Below the pieces are notes generated by a model. The model had not been told where the DNA came from and did not search any database. It saw nothing but the letters and a program-made list of their open reading frames with translations. A DNA stretch of 9,660 bases from Candidatus Latescibacterota bacterium (lineage in GTDB: Bacteria; Latescibacterota; 4484-107; B68-G9). Both the position numbers and the translations under genes were made by a program. The DNA is taken from contig DTXA01000079.1 in NCBI GenBank assembly GCA_012962735.1, positions 1 to 9,660 of the forward strand, written 5' to 3'. Below are positions 1-7,112 of the stretch, in pieces (the first letter of the stretch is position 1; the number at the start of each line of letters is the position of its first letter).

Positions 1-12
1 CTCTTCCGATCT
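1..12. other. Illumina adapter remnant at contig edge
   Basis: The first 12 bases, CTCTTCCGATCT, are identical to the 3' end of the common Illumina sequencing adapters, in the orientation expected when insert follows adapter. From base 13 onward the sequence is coherent polA coding sequence on the minus strand. These bases should not be treated as genomic. The contig simply ends here inside polA. Confidence 0.9.
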
Positions 13-2585
13 ACCTCGAACACCAGCTCGTCGTGCACCTGGAGGATCATCTTAGCTTCGTATCCCCCCTCCTTAAGCCTCCGCCATACCCTTACCATCG
101 CCATCTTTATTAGATCTGCGGCCGTGCCCTGGACCGGGGTGTTGATGGCTGTACGCTCTGCGAACTCCCTTATCTGGCGGTTGGGGCTGTGGACCTCCGG
201 CAGGTAACGCCTCCTGCCCAAAAGCGTGGTGACGTATCCCCTCCTGCGGGCGTCCTCGAGGGTCCGGTCTACGTAGGCTTTAACCCCGGGGTACTGGCGG
301 AAGTATTGGTCTATGAGGGCCCTGGCCTCGTGCCGGCTGATGCCGAGCTGTTCAGCAAGGCCGAACGGGCTCATGCCGTAGATGATGCCAAAGTTTATGG
401 TCTTGGCCCTCCTTCGAAGCTCAAGGGTGACGAACTGGGGTGGCACCCCGAACATGGCGCAGGCCGTGCGGGTGTGGATGTCCCCCCCCTCACGGAAGAC
501 GGCCATCAGGTTTCTGTCTTCGGAGAGGTGGGCGAGTATCCTCAGCTCTATCTGAGAATAGTCCACGTCGAGCAGCAGGTGGTCCTCATCCGGCGCTACA
601 AAGGCCTGGCGGATCCGCCTTCCGAGCTCGGTGCGGATGGGGATATTCTGGAGGTTGGGGTCGCTGGAGGAGAGCCTCCCGGTGGCGGTTACTGTCTGGT
701 TGAAGGATGTGTGGATACGGCCGGTCTCGGGGTGGATGAGCTTGGGAAGGGCGTCTATGTAAGTGGACTTGAGCTTGGCGAGCTGGCGGTACTCGAGCAC
801 CCTGCGGGGGAGTTCGTGCTCCCCGGCCAAGGCCTCGAGCACCCCCACATCGGTGGAGTACCCTGTCTTGGTGCGGCGTATCACTGGGAGCTTGAGCTTT
901 TCAAAGAGGATGTGGCCGAGCTGCTGGGTGGAGTTGATGTTGAACCGCTCCCCGGCCATGCGGTAGATCTCCTCCTCAAGTTTCTTGAGTTCCGCCTCCA
1001 CCTGGAGGGACATGGTGCGGAGGTACTCCCCATCCACCTTCATCCCGTGCATCTCCATGTCCTTGAGCACCTCCACTAAGGGCATCTCCACTTCCCTGAA
1101 GAGGGGTGCAAGGGCCCTCGACTCCAGCTCCCGCTCCAGGAACTCCTTGAGCCTCAGCACCACCTCCGCATCCTCTCCGGAGTACTTCGCGGCCTGCTCC
1201 ACCGGGACCTCCGAGAAGCTGCGCTGCTTCTTCCCCGAACCTATGAGGTCCGAGATGGGAACCATCTTCCTGCCGAGGTAGGTGAGGCTGAGGACCTCTA
1301 AGTTGTGCTGGCGGCCCGAGGGATTTAAGAGGTACGAGGCGATCATAGTATCGAAGGTGAAGCCTTTGGGCTCCACTCCTTGCCGGGATAGCACTATCAT
1401 ATCGTATTTCACGTTCTGGCCGTACTTCTCCACCTTTTCGTCCTCCAACACCGACCCTAAGACATCCCTGACCTTCGCCCAAGGGACGTTCGGCCCCAAG
1501 ATGTGCCCAACGGGGATGTAGAAGGCCTCCCCTGGTGAAAGGCTTAGGGACACCCCTACGATCTCAGCGCTCATGGGCTCGGTGCTCGTGGTCTCTATGT
1601 CCACGGAGACGAAGCCCTGGGCCTTGGCCCTCCGGGCGATCTCCTCGAGGTCCTCGGCCTCGGCCAGGCGGGTGTGAACCTCTTGGATGGCTTCTTCGAC
1701 CGTGATCTCCCGGAGGAAACGCCGGAATTCGAGCTCCTTGAAGAGCTCCTGGAGGGCGGGCCGGTTGAAGCCCTGGAAGTGGAAGTCTTCAAGAGATAAG
1801 GGCTTCTCCAAGACATCCTCTATGGGCACGTCGGTCCGGATAGTCACCAGCTCCTTTGAGAGCCTGGCCTGGTCCGCGAACTGCTTCAGGTTCTCCCGAA
1901 CCTTATCTCTGGCTACCGCATCAGAACGCGCCAGCACTGCCTCCAGATCGCCGTAGGATCTCACAAGAGCTCTCGCTGTCTTCTCCCCCACCCCAGGGAC
2001 CCCCGGGATGTTGTCCGATGTGTCCCCGGTCAGGGCCAACAGATCCCGCACCCTCTCGGGAGGCACGCCTATGTGCTCCTCGACCCCCTTTTCGTCCACC
2101 CATTCCATCCCTTCTTCTTTCCCGGTCCTGGTGGGCCGGAGGACCTTAACCCCGGGCCCCACAAGTTGGAAGAAGTCTTTGTCCCCGGCCACGATCACGG
2201 CCTCGAAACCCTCCTCGACCGCCCTCTTAGCCAGGGTGCCTATCACGTCGTCGGCCTCGTATCCCTCCACCTCGAGGACCGGTATGTTCATGGCCTCTAA
2301 GATCTGGTAGATCCGGGGCAGGGAGGTTGCCATATCCTCCGGCATTTTCTGGCGGGTGGCCTTGTACTCCGGGAACCTCTCGTGCCTGAAGGTGGGCTTA
2401 CCGGTGTCGAAGACCACCACTATGTACTCGGGGTTGTAATCCCGGAAGAGCTTCAACAGCGAGTTCACAAAACCATAGGGGGCACTCGTGTCCTCCCCCT
2501 TGGAGTTGATAAGGGGGTTCCTGGCGAAGGCGAAGTACGAACGGTACGTTAGGGCTGAGCCGTCTATCAGGAAGAGGCGTTTCAT
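13..2585 (-). CDS. polA: DNA polymerase I, 3' end cut off by the contig edge
   Basis: Repair and Okazaki-fragment-processing DNA polymerase with 5' flap nuclease, 3'-5' proofreading and polymerase activities. One open frame gives 857 complete residues without a frameshift. The 5'-nuclease domain (1 to about 290) shows D8, D60, the E110/D112/D113 cluster, GDKD at 134-137 and GDTSDN at 187-192. The exonuclease domain (about 300-490) keeps all three motifs: D329/E331, the NVKYD motif with D395, and Y468/D472. Proofreading should therefore be active, unlike in Taq polymerase. In the polymerase domain, motif A is DYSQIELR with D675, motif B is KTINFGIIYG (728-737, Phe at 732), and motif C is HDE at 851-853. 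By comparison with E. coli Pol I about 40 C-terminal residues are missing, because the sequence runs into adapter. The start is ATG at 2585-2583, preceded by GGAGGG. No convincing promoter was seen upstream. Confidence 0.97.
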
Positions 2586-2589
2586 ATGT

Positions 2590-2595
2590 CCCTCC
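2590..2595 (-). promoter_or_regulatory. Ribosome binding site of polA
   Basis: Read on the minus strand, GGAGGG lies 4 nt upstream of the polA ATG. The spacing is short but the match to the anti-Shine-Dalgarno sequence is strong. The next residues, MKRLFLIDGS, match the usual N-terminus of the family, so this site supports the chosen start. Confidence 0.7.
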
Positions 2596-2657
2596 GGTGT
2601 CTCTATAGCCCAGGATCCCTTTGGAGATATATCATTCTGGTTCTGGGATGGCTATGT

Positions 2658-3320
2658 CTATCTCATTGATAGGGCCCAGGGGGGTTCGTCGAAGTATTTA
2701 TCGTTTCCCACCACCAAAATCTGGAGTTCATCCGGGTGCAGGTGCTTCCTGGCCACCCGCAGGACGTCCGTCTTGGTGACCCTTTCCACCCCATCCTTGA
2801 TCCGCCCCAGAAAGTCGCTGAGGTACCCGAAATACTCGTAGGTCATAAGTGTGACTATCTTGGCCTTGGAATTGAAGTTGAACACCCAGGAGTTGAGGAA
2901 GGAGTCTTTGGCCTTCTCCAGCTCCTCGTCGGTCACCTCCTCTTGGGTCATCTTCTCGCAATATAATCCGGATGGCCCTGACGGTGCTTTCCGATTTGGT
3001 CTCGCAGACCACTTGGAATATCCCGGGGTAGTCGTAGTTGGCGCGCTTATGTGATAGGCCAACCCCTCTGCGGTGCACACCCTTTTGAACAGTCGGTCGA
3101 AGCTGAGGATGCGGTTCATTACGACGTCTATGTCCTCCTTCAACACGGACACGTAGACGATAGGGATAGGCCTTGAAGGCGACCGCCAGAAATTCCTCGT
3201 ACAGCCTCCCGGAATCGGTTCGGGTTCCTTTCGCTCTCACGGGACAGCTCTGCATAGATGCTGTCCAGCTTGGCCAATATCTCGGATTTGGCCTCGTAAG
3301 AGGTCCTCCGCTCTAATATC
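2658..3320 (-). pseudogene. Decayed M16 (insulinase-like) zinc peptidase remnant
   Basis: Fragments of an M16-family metallopeptidase occur in order but in different frames. From about 3310 to 3240, one frame reads ERRTSYEAKSEILAKLDSIY. From about 3210 a second frame gives GRLYEEFLAVAFKAYPY. Both resemble the N-terminal half of secreted M16 peptidases. At about 3165 the sequence jumps to the C-terminal half (PIVYVSVLKED, then DRLFKRVCTAEGLAY) in a third frame. It shifts again near 3045 (ANYDYPGIFQVVCETKSES) and back near 2953 (MTQEEVTDEELEKAKDS, ending VVGNDKYFDEPP). The segment carrying the zinc-binding HxxEH motif is missing and so is much of the middle: about 220 codons of a roughly 450-codon family member remain. 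The near-natural C-terminus ends 72 nt before polA, so the gene probably once preceded polA in the same direction. At least three frame changes plus deletions argue for true decay, since polA next to it has none over 2.5 kb. The upstream edge is approximate. Confidence 0.85.
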
Positions 3321-3513
3321 TTTTAGGGGCCCAAGATCTTCCACCTTTAGAAAGAGGTTATTTCAACGTGAAAGGTCTTTATCTAACGTATATCTGTTTA
3401 AGCAACATTTATGACACAATTAAAGTAACCATTTTCGCTCAATCTGTCAAGAAGGAATCCCTCGACGCTGCTGGTCGTCGGGGGCGAATTCCCGTGAAGC
3501 AGATATAACCTAC

Positions 3514-3542
3514 TTGACAAAGGTGGAAAGGTGTATTATTTT
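3514..3542 (+). promoter_or_regulatory. Sigma70-type promoter of the trp leader
   Basis: A perfect -35 box TTGACA (3514-3519) is followed after 17 nt by TATTTT (3537-3542) as the -10 box, a 4 of 6 match. Transcription would start near 3549-3551, about 40 nt before the leader peptide ATG. The terminated leader RNA would then be roughly 195 nt. The A+T-rich stretch from 3321 to 3513 between the M16 remnant and this promoter holds no gene that I can support. I see no repressor operator I could name there. Confidence 0.7.
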
Positions 3543-3588
3543 TAGACTGTGGTTTGTGCACAAGCCGTATATTTCGGAGGGCTATCGG

Positions 3589-3681
3589 ATGATGGCGAGT
3601 AGGGGCATATCTTCCCTTCCGAGGTTGGCTTGGTGGTGGCGTGGCCACATAGGGGGGAGGATATGCCCTGCTGGCGGTTAA
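3589..3681 (+). CDS. trpL: trp operon-type leader peptide with three consecutive Trp codons
   Basis: A 30-codon reading frame starts ATG ATG at 3589 and ends with TAA at 3679-3681. It is preceded by the Shine-Dalgarno sequence GGAGGG (3576-3581) at an ideal 7-nt spacing. The peptide begins MMASRGISSLPRLA, then has Trp at residues 15, 16 and 17 (TGG TGG TGG, 3631-3639), and continues RGHIGGRICPAGG. It lies between a promoter and an intrinsic terminator ahead of a tryptophan synthase gene. Its role is therefore almost certainly to report the level of charged tRNA-Trp through ribosome position, as E. coli trpL does. Ribosomes short of Trp-tRNA would stall at 3631-3639. Otherwise they reach the stop codon, 11 nt beyond segment 2 of the attenuator, and cover that segment. 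The peptide itself probably has no other function. The second ATG at 3592 could also be the start. Confidence 0.92.
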   Translation: MMASRGISSLPRLAWWWRGHIGGRICPAGG

Positions 3682-3747
3682 GAAAACCCCTTAAGCGGAC
3701 GAAAAAGGCCACGGGCATATCCTCCCGCCCGTGGCTTTTGCTTTTTT
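3603..3747 (+). promoter_or_regulatory. Tryptophan attenuator with pause, antiterminator and terminator hairpins
   Basis: Three 14-nt segments define the switch. Segment 1 (3603-3616, GGGCATATCTTCCC) can pair with segment 2 (3655-3668, GGGAGGATATGCCC) through 13 Watson-Crick pairs and one G-U pair, giving a pause hairpin. Segment 2 is also a perfect 14-bp complement of segment 3 (3713-3726, GGGCATATCCTCCC), giving an antiterminator. Segment 3 contains the 3' part of the terminator's left arm and all of its loop, so the antiterminator and the terminator exclude each other. The three Trp codons (3631-3639) lie between segments 1 and 2. A ribosome stalled there crowds segment 1 and leaves 2 free to pair with 3, allowing read-through into trpB2. 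A ribosome at the stop codon (3679) covers segment 2, so the terminator forms. The geometry is seen in the sequence; the switching is inferred from the known E. coli trp and his mechanism. Confidence 0.9.
3704..3747 (+). terminator. Intrinsic terminator of the trp leader
   Basis: GCCACGGGC (3708-3716) pairs perfectly with GCCCGTGGC (3727-3735) around a 10-nt loop, with further A-T pairs at the base. It is followed by TTTTGCTTTTTT (3736-3747). It ends 38 nt before the trpB2 ATG, so every trpB2 transcript from the upstream promoter must escape it. Confidence 0.92.
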
Positions 3748-3756
3748 AAAGAACCG

Positions 3757-3770
3757 ATAGGTAAACCTAT
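3757..3770 (+). repeat. Short palindrome just before the trpB2 ribosome site
   Basis: ATAGGT, AA, ACCTAT form a 14-nt inverted repeat that ends 3 nt before the AAAGGAGG ribosome site. It could be a small hairpin or a protein site that influences trpB2 translation, or a chance palindrome. Nothing else supports a role. Confidence 0.3.
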
Positions 3771-3773
3771 ACC

Positions 3774-3781
3774 AAAGGAGG
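3774..3781 (+). promoter_or_regulatory. Ribosome binding site of trpB2
   Basis: AAAGGAGG is a near-perfect Shine-Dalgarno sequence 4 nt before the ATG at 3786. It fixes the start of the gene and predicts high translation once the attenuator is passed. Confidence 0.85.
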
Positions 3782-3785
3782 AGCC

Positions 3786-5150
3786 ATGGCGAAGCCTTAT
3801 AAGATCGAGCTGGGCGAGCGGGAGATGCCCACGAGGTGGTACAACGTGCTCCCTGACCTCCCGGAGCCGCTTCCCCCGGTGCTTCATCCCGCGACCGGCA
3901 AGCCGGTGACCCCGGATGATCTCGCCCCCCTCTTCCCAATGGCCCTCATAGAACAAGAGGTGAGCCAGGAGAGGTGGATAGATATCCCGGAGGAGGTGCA
4001 AGAGGTCTACAGGCTCTGGAGGCCCACCCCCCTCTTCAGGGCCGAGCGCCTGGAGAAGGCACTGGACACCCCGGCCAAGATCTACTACAAGTACGAGGGG
4101 GTGAGCCCTGCTGGGAGCCATAAGCCCAACACAGCGGTAGCCCAGGCGTACTACAACAAGAAGGAAGGGGTGAAGAGGCTCGCCACCGAGACCGGGGCAG
4201 GTCAGTGGGGCAGCGCCTTGGCTTTGGGGGGCAACTTCTTCGGGCTGGAATGTAAGGTCTACATGGTTAAGGTGAGCTACTACCAGAAGCCCTACCGTAG
4301 GGTCTTGATGGAGACCTGGGGGGCCAAGGTAATCCCCAGCCCGAGCGAAGACACCGAGGCAGGCCGGCAGGTGCTGAAGGAGGACCCCGAGTGCCCCGGC
4401 AGCTTAGGGATCGCCATCAGCGAGGCGGTGGAGGACGCCATGAAGCGGGACGACACCAAGTACTCTCTGGGCAGCGTCCTGAACCACGTGCTCCTCCACC
4501 AGACGGTCGTGGGCCTAGAGGCCAAGAAGCAACTCGAGATAGCCGGGGACTATCCGGATATCATCGTGGGGTGCATCGGAGGAGGGTCCAACTTCGCGGG
4601 ATTGTTCCTCCCCTTCATCAAGGACAAGTTCGAGGGGACAAAGAAAGACCTGCGGGTCGTATGCGTTGAACCCGAGGCCTGCCCCACCCTCACCAGGGGA
4701 CCATACGCATACGACTACGGAGACGAGGCCGGTCTGACCCCTCTCCTTAAAATGTACACATTGGGCCACACCTTCGTCCCGCCTCCCATCCACGCCGGAG
4801 GCTTGAGGTACCATGGGATGGCGCCCATCATCTGCCACCTGTACCGCCTCAGAGAGATCGAGGTGGTCGCCCGGCACCAGAGGGCGGTGTTCGAGGCCGC
4901 AGTGCAGTTCGCCAAGGCCGAGGGATACATTCCGGCTCCAGAACCTTCCCATGCGGTGAGGGTGGTGATAGAGGAGGCCCTGAAGTGCAGGGAGACCAGG
5001 GAATCCAAGGTAATCCTTCTGGCCCTCAGCGGACATGGGCACTTCGACCTCGCCGCCTACGACGCCTACCTTACGGGTAAACTTGAGGACTACGAATTGC
5101 CCAAAGAGAAGATAGAGGAGGCCCTGAAGCACCTCCCGAAAGTAGAGTAG
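3786..5150 (+). CDS. trpB: Tryptophan synthase beta chain, TrpB2 type
   Basis: A cytoplasmic PLP enzyme that joins L-serine and indole to make L-tryptophan. The 454 residues and the N-terminal extension are typical of the TrpB2 branch (about 400 residues for the TrpB1 of E. coli). The PLP lysine is K113 in GVSPAGSHKPNTA, a TrpB2-type form of the motif. ETGAGQWG at 135-142 carries the catalytic Glu (E135), with Trp where TrpB1 has His. GGGSN at 265-269 binds the PLP phosphate. EPSHA at 386-390 and SGHG at 415-418 complete the active site. No trpA or other trp gene lies in the window, and a terminator follows directly, so the gene appears monocistronic. TrpB2 enzymes can work without the usual alpha subunit, and a role in indole salvage or serine deamination has been debated. 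The Trp-codon attenuator upstream argues for a true role in tryptophan supply here. The start is set by AAAGGAGG at 3774. Confidence 0.96.
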   Translation: MAKPYKIELGEREMPTRWYNVLPDLPEPLPPVLHPATGKPVTPDDLAPLFPMALIEQEVSQERWIDIPEEVQEVYRLWRPTPLFRAERLEKALDTPAKIYYKYEGVSPAGSHKPNTAVAQAYYNKKEGVKRLATETGAGQWGSALALGGNFFGLECKVYMVKVSYYQKPYRRVLMETWGAKVIPSPSEDTEAGRQVLKEDPECPGSLGIAISEAVEDAMKRDDTKYSLGSVLNHVLLHQTVVGLEAKKQLEIAGDYPDIIVGCIGGGSNFAGLFLPFIKDKFEGTKKDLRVVCVEPEACPTLTRGPYAYDYGDEAGLTPLLKMYTLGHTFVPPPIHAGGLRYHGMAPIICHLYRLREIEVVARHQRAVFEAAVQFAKAEGYIPAPEPSHAVRVVIEEALKCRETRESKVILLALSGHGHFDLAAYDAYLTGKLEDYELPKEKIEEALKHLPKVE

Positions 5151-5163
5151 GCCTCGGGGTCCT

Positions 5164-5195
5164 GAGGGGCGGGGGATTCCCCCGCCTCTTTTATT
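5164..5195 (+). terminator. Intrinsic terminator after trpB2
   Basis: GAGGGGCGGGGG (5164-5175) pairs with CCCCCGCCTCTT (5179-5190), 12 pairs including two G-U, around a 3-nt loop. TTATT follows. It lies 13 nt after the trpB2 stop codon and separates that unit from recJ, which has its own promoter. Confidence 0.85.
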
Positions 5196-5257
5196 CGATC
5201 GGCCCAAGGCCTGATATCATCTTTCTTTCGGCAGGGCGGGTTTCAAACCGTCCCTTC

Positions 5258-5286
5258 TTGACATAGAGGGAAAAGCTTTATATATT
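5258..5286 (+). promoter_or_regulatory. Near-consensus sigma70-type promoter of recJ
   Basis: A perfect -35 TTGACA (5258-5263), a 17-nt spacer and a -10 TATATT (5281-5286, 5 of 6) make this the best promoter in the window. Transcription should start near 5292-5294, only 7-9 nt before the recJ ATG at 5301. There is no room for a Shine-Dalgarno sequence and none is seen. Confidence 0.85.
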
Positions 5287-5300
5287 GCCATAGAGTCCCG

Positions 5301-6980
5301 ATGTTCTACGAACGCTGGCATATCAAAAGCCCCGACAGAAAGGGGGAGCTGGTAGACGTGCTGCTGCGGAACCGGGGCATAACCCGGGAGGAGTTCCGGC
5401 AGTGGTGGCGGGGGAGGTCATATTCCCCCTTCGGGATGCGGGATATGGAGCGGGCGGTTTCCCGGGTCCTCGAGGCGGTTCGGGGGAGAGAACGTATCGT
5501 GCTCTTCGGCGACTACGACGCGGATGGGGTCACCGGGACGGCATTGCTTTGGGAGTTTCTGAGGGATATAGGCGCAGAGGTACACTATCTCCTCCCCCAC
5601 CGGGCGCTGGACGGCTACGGGATACGACCTGGCGGGGTCGAGCAGGCCTACAGGATGGGGGCGGGTTTGGTGATCACCGTGGACAACGGCATTTCCTCCT
5701 CAAAAGCTGCCCGTTGGGCCAAGAAGTTGGGGATAGACTTAGTGATCACCGACCACCACCTCCAGGAAGGCCCACTTCCCCAGGCCGAGGCCGTGGTGGA
5801 CCCGAATCGGAGGAACGATTCTTATCCGTTCAAGGGGCTCTCCGGAGTGGGGGTGGCGTACAAGTTCGCCCTTGCGCTCGCCGAAGCCTCGGGGAAGTCG
5901 TTCGACCCTCCCCTGGACCTGGTCGCTTTAGGCACTGTGGCAGATATGGTGCCTTTGATGGACGAGAACTGGTGGATGGTGCGCAGGGGCCTCAAGGCCA
6001 TAGCCGCTTCCCGGAGGCCCGGGCTTCGAAAGCTCTTGGAGGTGACGGGGAACCTGAACAAGGTCATTACCGTCACGACCGTAGGGTTTCACCTCGGACC
6101 TCGACTCAACGCGGCCGGGAGGATATACACCCCGGATATGGCCCTCAAGCTCCTGATCTCCCGGAACCCAAGGGAGGCCGCCTGTCTGGCCTCTGAGCTC
6201 AACCGACTGAACGAGGCCCGCCAGCGTATGGTGGAGAGGGGACTGGCCGAAGCTGAGGCCTTTATAGAAGAGCGGGATATGTTAGAAGAGAAGATGTTGG
6301 TGCTGTTGGGGAAGGACTGGCACATCGGGGTGGTGGGCCTGATAGCCCAGAAGTTGGTGGAACGGTATCACCGCCCCGCCCTGGTCCTGACCGAAGCCCC
6401 GGAGGAGGGGGTGCTCACGGGCTCTGCCAGGAGCATACATGGTTTCCCCATCACCGATGTGTTGGCCCGCCTTTCGGACCACCTCCTTACCTTCGGCGGA
6501 CACGAACTGGCCGCCGGGTGCTCCCTTCGGGAGGGGGCCTTCGAACCATTCCGGGACGGGCTGCTCTGTGCAGCCCGGGAGCTTTTGAATGAGGAAGACT
6601 TAAAGCCCACCTTAGAGGTGGACTGCTTCATAGAGCCGGAGGAGATTAACTCAGACACGATGAAGGTCCTGAACGCCTTAGAGCCCTTCGGCCATGGATA
6701 TCCCCCTCCGATGTTCGCTATGCGAGGATGTCGGGTGGTGGAGGCCAGGTCGATGGGGAAGGGGAAACATCTGATGTTATATCTGGAGAAGAGGGGATAC
6801 GGAATGGAGGCGGTAGGATGGGGTTTCTGGGGGGATGGTTGGACCCCCCAGCGGGGGGATGTAGTGGACGTCGCTTTCAGCCTTGAGGAGCACAGTTGGA
6901 GGGGGAGGGATACCATCCGGCTGGTTTTGGAGGACATACGCGAGAGCTCGAAGTCCGAGGTCCAAAGCCCGATGTCATGA
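5301..6980 (+). CDS. recJ: Single-stranded-DNA-specific 5'-3' exonuclease RecJ
   Basis: Degrades single-stranded DNA from the 5' end in recombination, mismatch and base-excision repair. The 559 residues are close to the usual bacterial length. The DHH phosphoesterase domain shows DYDADG (71-76), VDNG (127-130), DHH (151-153) and GTVADMVPL (211-219). HLGPRLNAAGR (264-274) follows, then the DHHA1 domain with GSARS (374-378) and FGGHELAAG (398-406), and a C-terminal OB-like domain to about 545. All metal-binding residues are present. The start ATG at 5301 fits the family's N-terminus (RWHIKSPD) but has no ribosome site, which agrees with the near-leaderless transcript predicted from the promoter. 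The last residues (SSKSEVQSPMS) are encoded by the left arm and loop of an inverted-repeat element and are probably not an original part of the enzyme. Confidence 0.96.
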   Translation: MFYERWHIKSPDRKGELVDVLLRNRGITREEFRQWWRGRSYSPFGMRDMERAVSRVLEAVRGRERIVLFGDYDADGVTGTALLWEFLRDIGAEVHYLLPHRALDGYGIRPGGVEQAYRMGAGLVITVDNGISSSKAARWAKKLGIDLVITDHHLQEGPLPQAEAVVDPNRRNDSYPFKGLSGVGVAYKFALALAEASGKSFDPPLDLVALGTVADMVPLMDENWWMVRRGLKAIAASRRPGLRKLLEVTGNLNKVITVTTVGFHLGPRLNAAGRIYTPDMALKLLISRNPREAACLASELNRLNEARQRMVERGLAEAEAFIEERDMLEEKMLVLLGKDWHIGVVGLIAQKLVERYHRPALVLTEAPEEGVLTGSARSIHGFPITDVLARLSDHLLTFGGHELAAGCSLREGAFEPFRDGLLCAARELLNEEDLKPTLEVDCFIEPEEINSDTMKVLNALEPFGHGYPPPMFAMRGCRVVEARSMGKGKHLMLYLEKRGYGMEAVGWGFWGDGWTPQRGDVVDVAFSLEEHSWRGRDTIRLVLEDIRESSKSEVQSPMS

Positions 6981-7011
6981 AGGCCGTCTTTCGACATATT
7001 GGACCTCGGAC
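6953..7011. repeat. Palindromic element at the recJ 3' end
   Basis: GTCCGAGGTCCAA (6953-6965) and TTGGACCTCGGAC (6999-7011) are perfect 13-bp inverted arms. Inside them ATGTC (6972-6976) and GACAT (6993-6997) can extend the stem. The left arm and part of the loop encode the recJ C-terminus, and the recJ stop lies in the loop. From memory, tails of the SKSEVQSP kind recur in unrelated proteins of genomes with dispersed palindromic repeats, so this may be one copy of a REP-like family; a single copy in the window cannot prove that. It may also slow or end transcription, but only a weak T-run (ATTTTAG) follows. Confidence 0.65.
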
Positions 7012-7100
7012 ATTTTAGAGTCACCGGAGGGGATATATAGCTTCGTTCAGATACTTTTTGAGATCCAAGGAAAGGCCTCTTTAACGAACGATCATCCCTT

Positions 7101-7106
7101 GGAGAG
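7101..7106 (+). promoter_or_regulatory. Ribosome binding site of the SurA-like gene
   Basis: GGAGAG lies 6 nt upstream of the ATG at 7113. The upstream frame is closed by TGA at 7059 and has no other start codon before 7113, so this site and start are secure. Confidence 0.75.
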
Positions 7107-7112
7107 ATATAT

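Noticed and set aside
189..1079. Open plus-strand frame of 296 codons
   Set aside because: It is a mirror of the polA coding strand. The protein is low in complexity and matches no family, while the minus strand gives a full set of Pol I motifs.
2586..2657. Possible promoter for polA on the minus strand
   Set aside because: TATA-like bases occur, but no -35/-10 pair with acceptable spacing was found.
3460..3478. CGACG/CGTCG small inverted repeat in the intergenic region
   Set aside because: The stem is only 5 bp, with no T-run and no gene ending nearby on either strand.
3625..3650. Possible T-box motif (GGTGGTGGCG) in the trp leader
   Set aside because: The T-box consensus and the specifier stem are not convincing. 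The same bases are explained by the three TGG codons of a leader peptide with a good ribosome site.
4515..5207. Long minus-strand frame opposite trpB2
   Set aside because: It is antisense to a well-supported gene, has no ribosome site, and shows no recognisable domain.
5239..5249. GGTTT-C-AAACC palindrome upstream of the recJ -35 box
   Set aside because: Five-base arms around one base are easily due to chance, and no second copy was seen near the promoter.
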